In this document: piece after piece, positions 36,470-45,732 of the stretch
Position numbering within the stretch: the first letter of the stretch is position 1
How the letters are laid out: each line of letters opens with the position of its first letter
Source of the DNA: Prevotella sp. HJM029
Lineage (GTDB): Bacteria > Bacteroidota > Bacteroidia > Bacteroidales > Bacteroidaceae
Assembly: GCF_000599605.1 (NCBI RefSeq)
Contig: NZ_AZHT01000064.1
Coordinates: 1-63,013 of the forward strand
Length of the DNA: 63,013 nt
Direction: 5' to 3'
The notes under the pieces: generated by a model
The model's input: the letters and a program-made list of their open reading frames with translations, nothing else
What the model was told of the DNA's origin: nothing
Database searches by the model: none
Program-made: the position numbers and the translations under genes

Positions 36470-37165
36470 TTAATAAAGCCGACCGCCTTTCCCATTAAAT
36501 TGATAAGTAAGATGCTGCGGCCGCTCAGCGATTTTCTTGGCAGGAATACCTGCAACAACAGTAAAAGGTGGCACATCGTGCGCCACAACACATCCAGCGG
36601 CCAACACTGCACCTTCGCCAATCGTCACTCCTGGAAGAATAATCACATTGGGACCTACCCAAACACGATTGCCAAGCGTTACCTTCTTACAAATAGAATC
36701 ATCGCAACCAAAGTCGGCTGCACGATAATCATGTTGCTCTGTATAGATGGAAACGCGCGCCGAAAAATTCACATTCGCTCCAATCTCTATCCCATTGCGT
36801 GCATCTAATAACAAATCATATCCGCCAATCATCCCTTTTCCGATATGCAAATGGTGGGCTGACCATATTTCGGTGCCATAGCGAAATATGACATTCTCCT
36901 CACATTGCACTCCAAGTCCTTTATACATCCATTTCCGCAAATGATAAGAAGGAAGGTGACCAATATGCACAGCGCAAAACTTTTCCCAACCTGATCGGGT
37001 GAAGCGAGCTACCACTCGATAAGGTATGGCTAATGGCCTCGCCCATCGTTTCTGTGGATGCAGCCAAGTATAGACGGCCAACACATTCCATGGATAGACA
37101 ACTATAATTGCAATCCATGGAAGATGGGCCAACAAAATCAGTAAAATGAGAATAGAAATCAGCAT
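36470..37165 (-). CDS. WcaF/CatB-like acetyltransferase with N-terminal membrane helix
   Basis: 231 residues. An N-terminal hydrophobic helix (about residues 2-28) is unusual for this soluble family. The hexapeptide repeats run from LGVQCEENVIFRYGTEIW to the end, with the long loop YTEQHDYRAADFGCDDS and the catalytic His within it, and VVAGIPAKKIAER as the usual closing block. Probable sugar O-acetyltransferase. Confidence 0.88.
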   Translation of the reverse strand: MLISILILLILLAHLPWIAIIVVYPWNVLAVYTWLHPQKRWARPLAIPYRVVARFTRSGWEKFCAVHIGHLPSYHLRKWMYKGLGVQCEENVIFRYGTEIWSAHHLHIGKGMIGGYDLLLDARNGIEIGANVNFSARVSIYTEQHDYRAADFGCDDSICKKVTLGNRVWVGPNVIILPGVTIGEGAVLAAGCVVAHDVPPFTVVAGIPAKKIAERPQHLTYQFNGKGGRLY

Positions 37166-37195
37166 TACAAAGCTATGAATAAGTTATGGGAACTA

Positions 37196-38230
37196 TCACA
37201 TGCCATACTTCTCAAGCCACCGTTTTAAGCGGTATCGTTTCATCCCATCACGCTTTAAAAAGTAGAATGGAATCATAAGTAAGGCTGCAATATCTTTCGC
37301 TATGAGTTCAAAGGTGTTGGGAATAAATGGGCGGACATAACAATTCAGATAATAACGCAGAATGAGTATCCTCAATTTCAGGTTCTCTTTAGCATCAATC
37401 TTGATTGTCTTAGGATTCGGAAAGCCCGATAATGCGACATATTTCCAATAATGTTTCCCATCAGGAATTTTCACATTCAGCCATGGCTTAAACGATGATG
37501 CATAATGGAGTATACAAGGTGCCATAGCATATTCATAGAGATCAAATATCTTTTGCCGTCCATCAAGTAAAACAAAAGTCATTGGATATTTACCATACTT
37601 ATAAGGCAATTGAAGCCAATGGTGCCGAAACTCATGATTCAACACATCTTGATCTTCCATCATCAGATTGTCACCCATCCTATTAATATACTCCAACATA
37701 TGATTCGAACTATCATGCTCCCTCCAATACGCCAAATTTATCATGAGAACTCCTGCACAAAAGCCTCTATCACCTAAGCCTATACTTAGAATTCGTCGAT
37801 GTCGATCATTTAAGGGTGTCCCATCACATGTCGCTGCGACACCATAATTATCAAGTTCTAATTCATATAAATCTATAACTTTTCCGAGAACAATAATGTC
37901 ACAATCTAAATAGAGTATCCTCTCTATATCCGCCGTTAATAATGAAGGAAGGAATATCCGATAATACGTTGCGACAGAAAGATTCGGATGACTTTCGCTT
38001 ATTTTAAATTCGGAAGTATATTGTTCATCAATGTCATAAAATGAAATAGCACAACTATATCGCTGGCACAATGTTGTAATTAATTGCTGCCCATGCTTTG
38101 ATAAAGCATGATGTAAAAGATGCACATGGAATATATAACCTGCATTATTCTCAAACAAAGAACACAGCATTGCCATACAATGCTGTACGTAGTTATCATC
38201 TGTACTACATGTAATGTGATATTCTTTCAT
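37196..38230 (-). CDS. GT8 family glycosyltransferase
   Basis: 344 residues. GT-A fold retaining enzyme; start MKEYHITCSTDDNYVQHC, metal-binding DxD in ILYLDCDIIVLG, and FCAGVLMINLAYWRE plus HYASSFKPW near the end are classic for LgtC/WaaJ-type galactosyl- or glucosyltransferases. It follows a GT2 gene by 58 bases. Confidence 0.93.
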   Translation of the reverse strand: MKEYHITCSTDDNYVQHCMAMLCSLFENNAGYIFHVHLLHHALSKHGQQLITTLCQRYSCAISFYDIDEQYTSEFKISESHPNLSVATYYRIFLPSLLTADIERILYLDCDIIVLGKVIDLYELELDNYGVAATCDGTPLNDRHRRILSIGLGDRGFCAGVLMINLAYWREHDSSNHMLEYINRMGDNLMMEDQDVLNHEFRHHWLQLPYKYGKYPMTFVLLDGRQKIFDLYEYAMAPCILHYASSFKPWLNVKIPDGKHYWKYVALSGFPNPKTIKIDAKENLKLRILILRYYLNCYVRPFIPNTFELIAKDIAALLMIPFYFLKRDGMKRYRLKRWLEKYGM

Positions 38231-38288
38231 TGCGTTTATCGTTTCATTTAAGTTCTACTAAAAGCGTGTACGAGACGTGCTCTAGATA

Positions 38289-39251
38289 TTATATAATATG
38301 ATATTTAATTCTCAAAAGATTAAAATATACAATCCTTCCGAAGATACACTTGCTCAACAGCATCTTTTGCTGGAGTGTTAAAGTATATCCTGCTTCCTTT
38401 ATTTTCTCCTTAAGATAAGTTACAAAAGCATTTGATTGCCACCTTACACTAAAAAGGTTCGCAAATGTCCAATCTAACAATAGAATGAATCGTGCCTCCA
38501 TGATGGCAGATATGTATTGTTGTTGATATTGTTGAGGAATAGAAGCCAATCGCAACAAATCATAATTTATCAAAGATTCTGGTGTCTCTGGAGATGTGTG
38601 TAATCCATCCGTATTGATAATATAATGATAAACACATTTGTCTACTATAACAGGCTTATGCTGCATTGCAAAAGCATAACGGACATTAAACAACCAATCC
38701 TCACCTTTCAATACATTTCGTGGAATGTCAAACATAAAATTCGTAAACAGCTTACGTCGATATAAGCGCCCATATACTGCTACATGTAAATCCTTCCGCG
38801 CAATGGTGTCATAACGATAATCCTCTAAACTATAGGCAGCATCGAACATCTTAATCTTCACGCCATCGCGAAACCCTACGACCATCTCAACAGTTTCCAT
38901 CGCTTTTGTACCAGTATAAAGATTTTGTAAAGCATCCTCTGGGAGAGTATCATCACTATCAACAAAACAAACCCAGTCTCCACTTGCAGCTTTTACCCCT
39001 GTATGGCGTGCTGTCATAACTCCACTATTTGCCTGATGGATAACTTTAATTCTGGGATCTTGACGTGCGATATTATCTGCAACCACACCAGTTTGGTCTT
39101 GGCTACCATCATCAACTAAAATCAGCTCAAACGCTTTAAAAGTTTGCTTGAGAATACTATTCACACAGCATTCCAATTCACCTTCTACCTTATAACATGG
39201 AACAACGACTGAAACCTTTGGAGATTGTGGCAGAATACTACAAAAAGACAT
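38289..39251 (-). CDS. GT2 family glycosyltransferase
   Basis: 320 residues. VSVVVPCYKVEGELECCVNS, ELILVDDGSQDQTG and WVCFVDSDDTLPEDAL are GT2 hallmarks (nucleotide and metal sites). The C-terminal part is helical. Donor sugar unknown. One of two GT2 genes in a row. Confidence 0.92.
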   Translation of the reverse strand: MSFCSILPQSPKVSVVVPCYKVEGELECCVNSILKQTFKAFELILVDDGSQDQTGVVADNIARQDPRIKVIHQANSGVMTARHTGVKAASGDWVCFVDSDDTLPEDALQNLYTGTKAMETVEMVVGFRDGVKIKMFDAAYSLEDYRYDTIARKDLHVAVYGRLYRRKLFTNFMFDIPRNVLKGEDWLFNVRYAFAMQHKPVIVDKCVYHYIINTDGLHTSPETPESLINYDLLRLASIPQQYQQQYISAIMEARFILLLDWTFANLFSVRWQSNAFVTYLKEKIKEAGYTLTLQQKMLLSKCIFGRIVYFNLLRIKYHII

Positions 39252-39275
39252 AAATAAAATCCTTTTAAAAAGATA

Positions 39276-40235
39276 TTATTGGAATGTATTATTTTGATTC
39301 TTCTTGAATTTAAGAATAAAATTATAAAATGTAATTCCTAAAACGCGAAGGGATAAATCTAATGAATATGCCTTTCGAAGCCAATAAAAGAGATGCCATC
39401 GCGACATAGACATATCATAATTAATGAGACCTAAAATCTCATTTTCAACAAATTTTGTTAGATTTTTCTTCAAAGACTGGTAATAGAATATATCCTCTAC
39501 ATCCGTTGGTTGATCCGCAAAAAAGATTTTATACCAATCTTTCGCTCCATACCAAGCCCTTATTTTTTCTCCCGTTAGCGATACATCTGAAGATATTTCA
39601 TATCGACTCATTCTAAATTGAAACCCTGGAACATGAGTATTGGCTATCCCTGTCTTTGTCGCCATGATAAATGCTGAAATGCGATCTGAATGCCATGCAT
39701 AGGGTATATTATAAAAACCTCCTCTTTCACGCAACGCTTCGACTCTATACAAAGAATCTCCTATAGCAATAGGTCGCTCTCCAAACCAACAATTCCACAT
39801 CAGAGAATAGACGGTTTCCCAATCAGGACCATCCTTTACAACACCTGTTACATCTCCCTTTTCATCAATATATTCATATCCCGTGTGATAAATATCAAGA
39901 TGAGGAAATTTTTCTATCAAATCAATATAATCTTGCAAACAATTAGGTAATAATTTATCATCATCACCCATCATAATCAAATACTCCCCAACAACATATT
40001 GAAGACAATCATTCCAATTTTCAACTAAACGCTTTGCTCCAAAACCTTGCTCTCGCTTATAATATCGTATCCTATCATCTTTATAGCTCGTAATTATCTC
40101 ATCTAAATGATAGGGTGATCCATCATTAACTAATATTAATTCAAAATTATCATACGTTTGTGCAAGAATGCTATTGATACATTCATCCAAAAATAGATCT
40201 TTGTAACAAGGTACTATAATACTAAATTTAATCAT
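39276..40235 (-). CDS. GT2 family glycosyltransferase
   Basis: 319 residues. FSIIVPCYKDLFLDECINSI, FELILVNDGSPYHLDEI and MMGDDDKLLPNCL give the GT2 core; the D-D-D triplet is the metal site. The region WHSDRISAFIMATK is a plausible acceptor-binding part. It lies 24 bases before the next GT2. The 229-base gap upstream (40236-40464) is AT-rich with no gene. Confidence 0.9.
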   Translation of the reverse strand: MIKFSIIVPCYKDLFLDECINSILAQTYDNFELILVNDGSPYHLDEIITSYKDDRIRYYKREQGFGAKRLVENWNDCLQYVVGEYLIMMGDDDKLLPNCLQDYIDLIEKFPHLDIYHTGYEYIDEKGDVTGVVKDGPDWETVYSLMWNCWFGERPIAIGDSLYRVEALRERGGFYNIPYAWHSDRISAFIMATKTGIANTHVPGFQFRMSRYEISSDVSLTGEKIRAWYGAKDWYKIFFADQPTDVEDIFYYQSLKKNLTKFVENEILGLINYDMSMSRWHLFYWLRKAYSLDLSLRVLGITFYNFILKFKKNQNNTFQ

Positions 40236-40464
40236 ATTAATTTCTCTATAATGCAGTCATTACTCTACGAGACCAAAGATAAATATTCACTCTTTCAACT
40301 TCAATAAATTATGAATTAAAATAGGAAGAACAACCCTTCAAGAGAAATAATAACTTCATTCCTACATCTTATGTATTGCTAAAGCAAATACTCAATAAAA
40401 TAGTAACAGAAAAATTATTCAACGACTCTAAACATATTAATTACATTCCATAAATAGTTAGAAC

Positions 40465-41343
40465 TCATTTAATTTCTGCAATTATCTGCTTTTTATAAAT
40501 ATCATCATTAACATCACCTATACCTTCATAAACCCCTGCTTCAAAAGTTGCTTTATCAGGAATGGGACAACGTTCTGTAGCACCCATTTTCCACCAAGAA
40601 TATTCAATATCAGCATGGCCTATATCAATTGCTTGATAACCCATTTTATGCAAGTCATACGCCATTACTGTTGCTGTCATACCCAAAGCTATTAACACAA
40701 GGACATTTTCCTTCTTAGGAATTTTCTCTCCTGCTACCGATAATATATCATGATACTTTGCAAAAGCATTCTTTGGTGGACATAGAATACGATGAACAGA
40801 TTTAGCATTGGATATAAAATCATTCCCCTTTCCAAATCGTGTAGTGTTACCTTCTATAATATATACATCGCGCCCATTCCATATTTGTTTAATGCTACAA
40901 GCAATAGCATTAGCTGTTATCTTATCAACACGATCCATGTAAAAGCGTGTAAACAAGGAATCAAAATACTTATTTTGCATAAGCAGTCTCTGTATTCTAT
41001 CCCCATTATATCGAACAAAACTCATCCAATGTCTCTGCGCTCCTTTACACAAACCTTCCAATATCAATAAAGAATGAGGCAAACATACGATATAACCATC
41101 CTCTGATATATTCAACAAATCCCTAAGGCGCTCCGCTAATTCAGGATCTGCGCTTTGGAAAAATTTACTTACACCGAAAGCCACATCAAATTCACCGTCT
41201 CCATATCGTGAGACGGAACAACGCTGAGAAACGATATAATCAATTGTTTCTTGTGTAGATGCAATTTTAAACCTTGCCTGATGTGTAAAACGATAATACT
41301 TGTATTGTTTGTATAATAAAGATAATAAATTACGTATACTCAT
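40465..41343 (-). CDS. GT-D fold glycosyltransferase (DUF1792-like)
   Basis: 292 residues. VSRYGDGEFDVAFG near residue 42 is the conserved start of the GT-D/DUF1792 fold, with the D-x-E metal motif. ALGMTATVMAYDLHKMGYQAIDIGHADIEYSWW completes the fold in the C-terminal half (quoted in part: GHADIEYSWW). The family was first defined by a streptococcal glycan enzyme and often follows GT2 or GT8 genes. Donor unknown. Confidence 0.82.
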   Translation of the reverse strand: MSIRNLLSLLYKQYKYYRFTHQARFKIASTQETIDYIVSQRCSVSRYGDGEFDVAFGVSKFFQSADPELAERLRDLLNISEDGYIVCLPHSLLILEGLCKGAQRHWMSFVRYNGDRIQRLLMQNKYFDSLFTRFYMDRVDKITANAIACSIKQIWNGRDVYIIEGNTTRFGKGNDFISNAKSVHRILCPPKNAFAKYHDILSVAGEKIPKKENVLVLIALGMTATVMAYDLHKMGYQAIDIGHADIEYSWWKMGATERCPIPDKATFEAGVYEGIGDVNDDIYKKQIIAEIK

Positions 41344-41426
41344 AATAACTTACAAAAATAATATCTTCTTTTTAAAAACGTATTATATGCTTATTATATC
41401 AGCCTCCACCATAAGTTCAATAACTA

Positions 41427-42386
41427 TTAACCAAATTTAGTTTGCAACAATGTCAGAAATGTATCTAATTCTTGCCTATTGCCTCCTGTGAAATTAAGGG
41501 ACTCCAACAACTTGCTTCGAGTTGCTAAAGCATTTCTTCTCTCTTCAGGACAATCCCCGAAAGCAATTCCATTCGCACTTTCCAATTCACTTATACTATA
41601 ATAATCTTCTTTTCGCTTACCGGGTTCTAAGACCACAATAGATAGACAACCACACACCGCTGCTATCGCCGAATAAAATGTTTGCAAATCATAGGAATAA
41701 CAATAAGCACATTTATTAAGTACTTGCACCTTTTCTTCTTCAGATAAAGAATCTATCACAGGACCATCAAAATGGGTTGGCAAATCTTTTCTATTCGCTC
41801 CTTTACGTATAATATAACAATTCCCTTCTCGCTTACCATAATTATATTGTCTATAAAGCTGATTATCAAACCATGAAATTTGAAGTTGGTAACCTTTTGG
41901 ATTGAGCTTCTCATCGTTAAATATACTACGGAAAGCTATTACCAAATCATCTTTCCCATATGCCTTTTCATCATTTGGATAAGGATTATAATAAAGTAGC
42001 CAACGCACAACATGTCTTGCTTTAAGGAAATTCCCATATACCTTTTCAGGATATAATACAACTGTATTTTTACGACTGAAAAAAGGGTTCCATTGTAATT
42101 TCACTCCTTCTATGGGTTCTCGAAGAAAGGTCTGATAAATCTTATATCGTGGACTATTTGGATTGTTAAAGCGACACAATAAAGGATAAATTAGGAAACG
42201 CAAAACATGCTTTATCCAAGAATACCAAAATTTCCATAACTTTGTTCTACGCGTCGGCTCAACATGAATATCAAACAAACGTGCATCTATACCACGCTCG
42301 CGCAATAAACGGCATAAAGCAGCCAACACTAAAGCTCCTCCAGATGTACTATGCGGTCTGACGATTATAATACGTTGTATCTTCAT
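41427..42386 (-). CDS. Probable GT-B-like glycosyltransferase of unknown family
   Basis: 319 residues. It starts with a strand-loop pattern (IQRIIIVRPHSTSGGALVLA) like other GT-B enzymes of the locus. The C-terminal half has KCAYCYSYDLQTFYSAIAAV and GCLSIVVLEPGKRKEDYY, a nucleotide-site-like block seen in glycan-locus proteins that I cannot name. No membrane segment is clear. It starts 1 base after the flippase stop. Function is inferred from fold-like pattern and position only. Confidence 0.6.
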   Translation of the reverse strand: MKIQRIIIVRPHSTSGGALVLAALCRLLRERGIDARLFDIHVEPTRRTKLWKFWYSWIKHVLRFLIYPLLCRFNNPNSPRYKIYQTFLREPIEGVKLQWNPFFSRKNTVVLYPEKVYGNFLKARHVVRWLLYYNPYPNDEKAYGKDDLVIAFRSIFNDEKLNPKGYQLQISWFDNQLYRQYNYGKREGNCYIIRKGANRKDLPTHFDGPVIDSLSEEEKVQVLNKCAYCYSYDLQTFYSAIAAVCGCLSIVVLEPGKRKEDYYSISELESANGIAFGDCPEERRNALATRSKLLESLNFTGGNRQELDTFLTLLQTKFG

Positions 42387-42387
42387 T

Positions 42388-43824
42388 TTATTTTTTACGG
42401 ATAATACTCATTATATAATCAACCTCATCACGCAAGAAAATATAGGAGAGGGTCAAATAAAGAGCTCCACCAACTACTACACCTAACAAAAGGCTCAGCC
42501 ATTCCACAGAAACAGAATTAACTACTAAAAAACTTACCCCGCCCATAACACATGAAACACAAAGAATGGGTAATAAATCACGCATTTGAACTAAATAACC
42601 CACCTTAATAAGTTTTCCTGTGTAGTGTGTATTCAAGAACAGACTTATCAAAGAAGAGATAACCATTCCCCAACACATTGCCAAAACCCCCATAGGGATT
42701 GTTATAATCATTATAACGACACCAACAGCTCGCTTAATAATTTCTAATCTAAGAAATAAATCTGAACGCCCTTTTACCTCTAATAAATTTAGATTAATGG
42801 CGTGCACAGGATACCACATTAATGCCAAGCAAATAATCTGTAAATATAATACACAGCCATCCCACTTTTCTGTCAATACGATTCTAATTAAAGGAGATGC
42901 AACAACAGCAAGCCCAATCATCAATGGGAAAATAATGTATGCAGACAAACGGATTAACCGACGATAATTGGTTGCTATCCGCTCCTCGTCGCCTTGCATT
43001 TCACTTAATACAGGAAATGTCACCCGTTGCAATATCCCCGTTATATTAGAAGATGGGAGCTGTGCCCATCCTAATGCTCTTGAATAATTCCCCAACTGTG
43101 CTGGTGTATAAAACTTACCTATTACCAACGGATAGATATTTTCATAAACTACTCCTATCAAGTAGGAGGCTAATAGTTTCGAACCATAGCCAAATAGATA
43201 CCGAAACGATTCCCAAGAAAAAATCCATTTAGGCCACCAGCCAGCAACTATCCAATAGAATACCATCTTAAGGAATGTTGATACGACACCCTGCCATACC
43301 AATGCCCAAACGCCAAAGCCGATATAAGCCAAAGCAATTCCAATAATACCCGAAACGATAGTACAAGAAAAAGAGATTTTTGCAGTCGATTTAAAATCTA
43401 TTTTAAAAGTGAATTGAGCACCTTGGACAATACATAATGAATTAAAAAGAACATTTAAACCTGAAACCCGGACAATGGGACTAAGAATAGGCTGATTATA
43501 AAAATCAGCAATAAAGGGCGCACAGACAAATAGCAACAAATAACAAACAATGCCTACAACAATATTAAAATAGAAACAAGTGTTGAAATCAGCTTCAGTC
43601 CTATCCTGCTTCCTCACCAACGCAGAACCAAATCCACTCTCTATAAAGCATTGGGCAAGCATAAAGAATATTGCCACCATAGCAACAATTCCATAATCAC
43701 TTGGGTCTAAAAGTCGTGCCAATACGATAGAGAATAGAAATTGAACGCCTTGATTAGAAAACCGCTCTATACTACTCCAAAGTAATCCTTTTGTTGTTTT
43801 AGATTTTAAAGATTTATTTTCCAT
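42388..43824 (-). CDS. Lipid-linked oligosaccharide flippase (Wzx/WzxC-like)
   Basis: 478 residues with 12-14 hydrophobic segments. TTKGLLWSSIERFSNQGVQF at the N-terminus and LARLLDPSDYGIVAMVAIF match the polysaccharide-exporter (MATE-like) WzxC group, which moves undecaprenyl-linked repeat units to the outer face. A 665-base gap separates it from the gene upstream. Confidence 0.92.
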   Translation of the reverse strand: MENKSLKSKTTKGLLWSSIERFSNQGVQFLFSIVLARLLDPSDYGIVAMVAIFFMLAQCFIESGFGSALVRKQDRTEADFNTCFYFNIVVGIVCYLLLFVCAPFIADFYNQPILSPIVRVSGLNVLFNSLCIVQGAQFTFKIDFKSTAKISFSCTIVSGIIGIALAYIGFGVWALVWQGVVSTFLKMVFYWIVAGWWPKWIFSWESFRYLFGYGSKLLASYLIGVVYENIYPLVIGKFYTPAQLGNYSRALGWAQLPSSNITGILQRVTFPVLSEMQGDEERIATNYRRLIRLSAYIIFPLMIGLAVVASPLIRIVLTEKWDGCVLYLQIICLALMWYPVHAINLNLLEVKGRSDLFLRLEIIKRAVGVVIMIITIPMGVLAMCWGMVISSLISLFLNTHYTGKLIKVGYLVQMRDLLPILCVSCVMGGVSFLVVNSVSVEWLSLLLGVVVGGALYLTLSYIFLRDEVDYIMSIIRKK

Positions 43825-44489
43825 CTTCTCAAAATACCAATATATAAGAAAAGTCTCTCACTAAATAACTTCTGATTGTTCCATTAAAACCTGTACGAAT
43901 TCTGCTTGATGGTTAGTCGCATTGTCCTATCATCCAATAAGACATGACACCTATGTATAGGAGAGATAACTAACAAAATGTTAATAAGTAAATAAAATAG
44001 CAGAAAATGGGGGCTATCAATATAAATTAATTGATAAGCAGTTGGATAACCGGTTGAAAGCTTAAACGGAAATAAGCAACACGGATGAGTGAACGACCTT
44101 CCTCTCTGTTTTGTAAGAATAAAATACCAAAATACATCCTTTCAAACATAATGAAATAACGCCCTAATAAACTATGAACATGCATCTTCTTCATTCTTCA
44201 ACTCCTTTTACTCTAAAAAGCTATGCTTTCGCGCCACAAAGCCAATCATTTTACTTCATAATTACAATGCTTTTTCTGCACAAAACAAACTGTTTTATTG
44301 GATAAAACCGATGGAAATGTACCATTTCGTATTTTACTTTCAAAGGGCATATACTAAGATCTCCGACAACACACTCATTGTTAATATCTTACAAGGGTCT
44401 GTCATTCTTGCTTAAATTCGCACCAACCTTTTCTGTTTTGAAATCAGCTCATGTCCAATCCTCCATCGTTTCATTAAACCACGTACTGA
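43825..44489. other. 665-base AT-rich gap without a gene
   Basis: No open frame of useful length on either strand and no tandem repeats. One TATGTTTG on the minus strand (44150-44143) fits a -7 element but lacks a -33 partner. It could contain an internal promoter for the flippase and the genes behind it, or the remains of a lost gene. I see nothing more. Confidence 0.5.
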
Positions 44490-45676
44490 TTATTTAGATG
44501 GGGAAGTAAAAATATCATGCTGCAACTTTTCATATAATTTTTGAATATTACCAAGTAACACTTCTTCTGCTCCAAACGCTAATAGTCTTTCTCGTGTGTG
44601 CATGATTTCCTCTCGAGAGAAAACTTGTTGAAGATTATCATCCACTAAATCGCTTTGTAGACTGAATAATGGAATTCCCATTGCTTTATACATCTTAAAG
44701 ACTTCACTTGTTTCAGAAAGGAAAACGCTACATCCATTCCACAGAGCAACAGATACATTGCCCAAAGCCTGTTGACGCTCATGGAACATAATAACAGAAC
44801 CGCATGATGCGATTATTCTGCAATACTCTTCATAAGGCAGAAATGTTTCTAATGCTATAAAATTCTTCCCCCAATACTTTTCTCCTTCTTTTTTTACTTT
44901 ACCACGATAATCTGCTGTTCCGCCATAGCTAATAGGGACATATATTTTTTTCCTTCTAAATTTAAATGTCTCAATAGCTCAAATGCGTCCAAATGGTTAT
45001 TGGAGGGATCTCCTGAGTTACCAACAAGAATATTCCGCCCTATGGGGGAAAAAGTATCTAAATTTTTTCTTGATATAATAGCATCCAATTTAAAGTAATT
45101 GAACACAACCTCTTGCGCTTTAAAATAAGGGAGTCGGGACATTAAATGATACTCGGCTGGTATTACACCAGAAAAATAGTCTATACGATTGACAATCCTT
45201 TGTATTCTTTTTCTATTGAAAAGATATTTGCCATAACAATAGCCTTCATATAATGCCTCCTTACAAGAAGTTCGTTTTAATGCTTTACAAGTTTTTTTAT
45301 GGTAAAGCGATACTTTTATGAAAGGGGAGCACATTGTAGGTTTACAATATAAATCGTAGCCCCATGCTAACCACACAATTTTAATTTCCTTTGGTATTGT
45401 TATAATAGCATTAAGAGGAATTGAATATAAGCTATGAAGAAATATAACATTAAACTCGCCATGGGCAATATAACTCAACAGTTGTGAAGATGTTATGCAC
45501 TTTACTCGTTCTTTCTTTTTGATATACTTATAAGTAAATTCATGTTCGGATATACAGATAAATTCATTCTTTACCTTAGCATTGGATGTATAATCCATTA
45601 CCTCAATTAATCCATCAATAAACTTATCGTCAGGGACACAATGTAAATTACATATTTTCTTGCATTCTTTCTCCAT
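44490..45676 (-). pseudogene. WecF-like (GT56) glycosyltransferase split by a -1 frameshift at A7
   Basis: The first frame (45676-44894) encodes 260 residues ending just after LVGNSGDPSNNHLDAFELL, a GT56 hallmark. The rest of the family fold continues without a break in the -1 frame down to 44490: YVPISYGGTADYRGKV, then FIALETFLPYEEYCRIIASC, then MFHERQQALGNVSVALWNG. The joint lies at the in-frame heptamer A_AAA_AAA (44951-44945, minus strand), preceded by the Shine-Dalgarno-like AGAAGGA. A full product would be about 395 residues. GT56 enzymes (WecF) transfer 4-acetamido-4,6-dideoxygalactose to lipid-linked precursors. The split may be a phase-off state, programmed frameshifting or a sequencing error. 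Confidence 0.82.
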
Positions 45677-45732
45677 CTTAATTTAAAATTCACAAATAAA
45701 TTATAACAAACAATTATTGTGTGGGAGGGAAA

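Noticed and set aside
44490-44789. Separate 99-residue gene
   Set aside because: It is the C-terminal part of the GT56 fold; its ATG is an internal Met (in SVIMFHERQQ) and the coding sequence continues upstream in the same frame to the A7 site.
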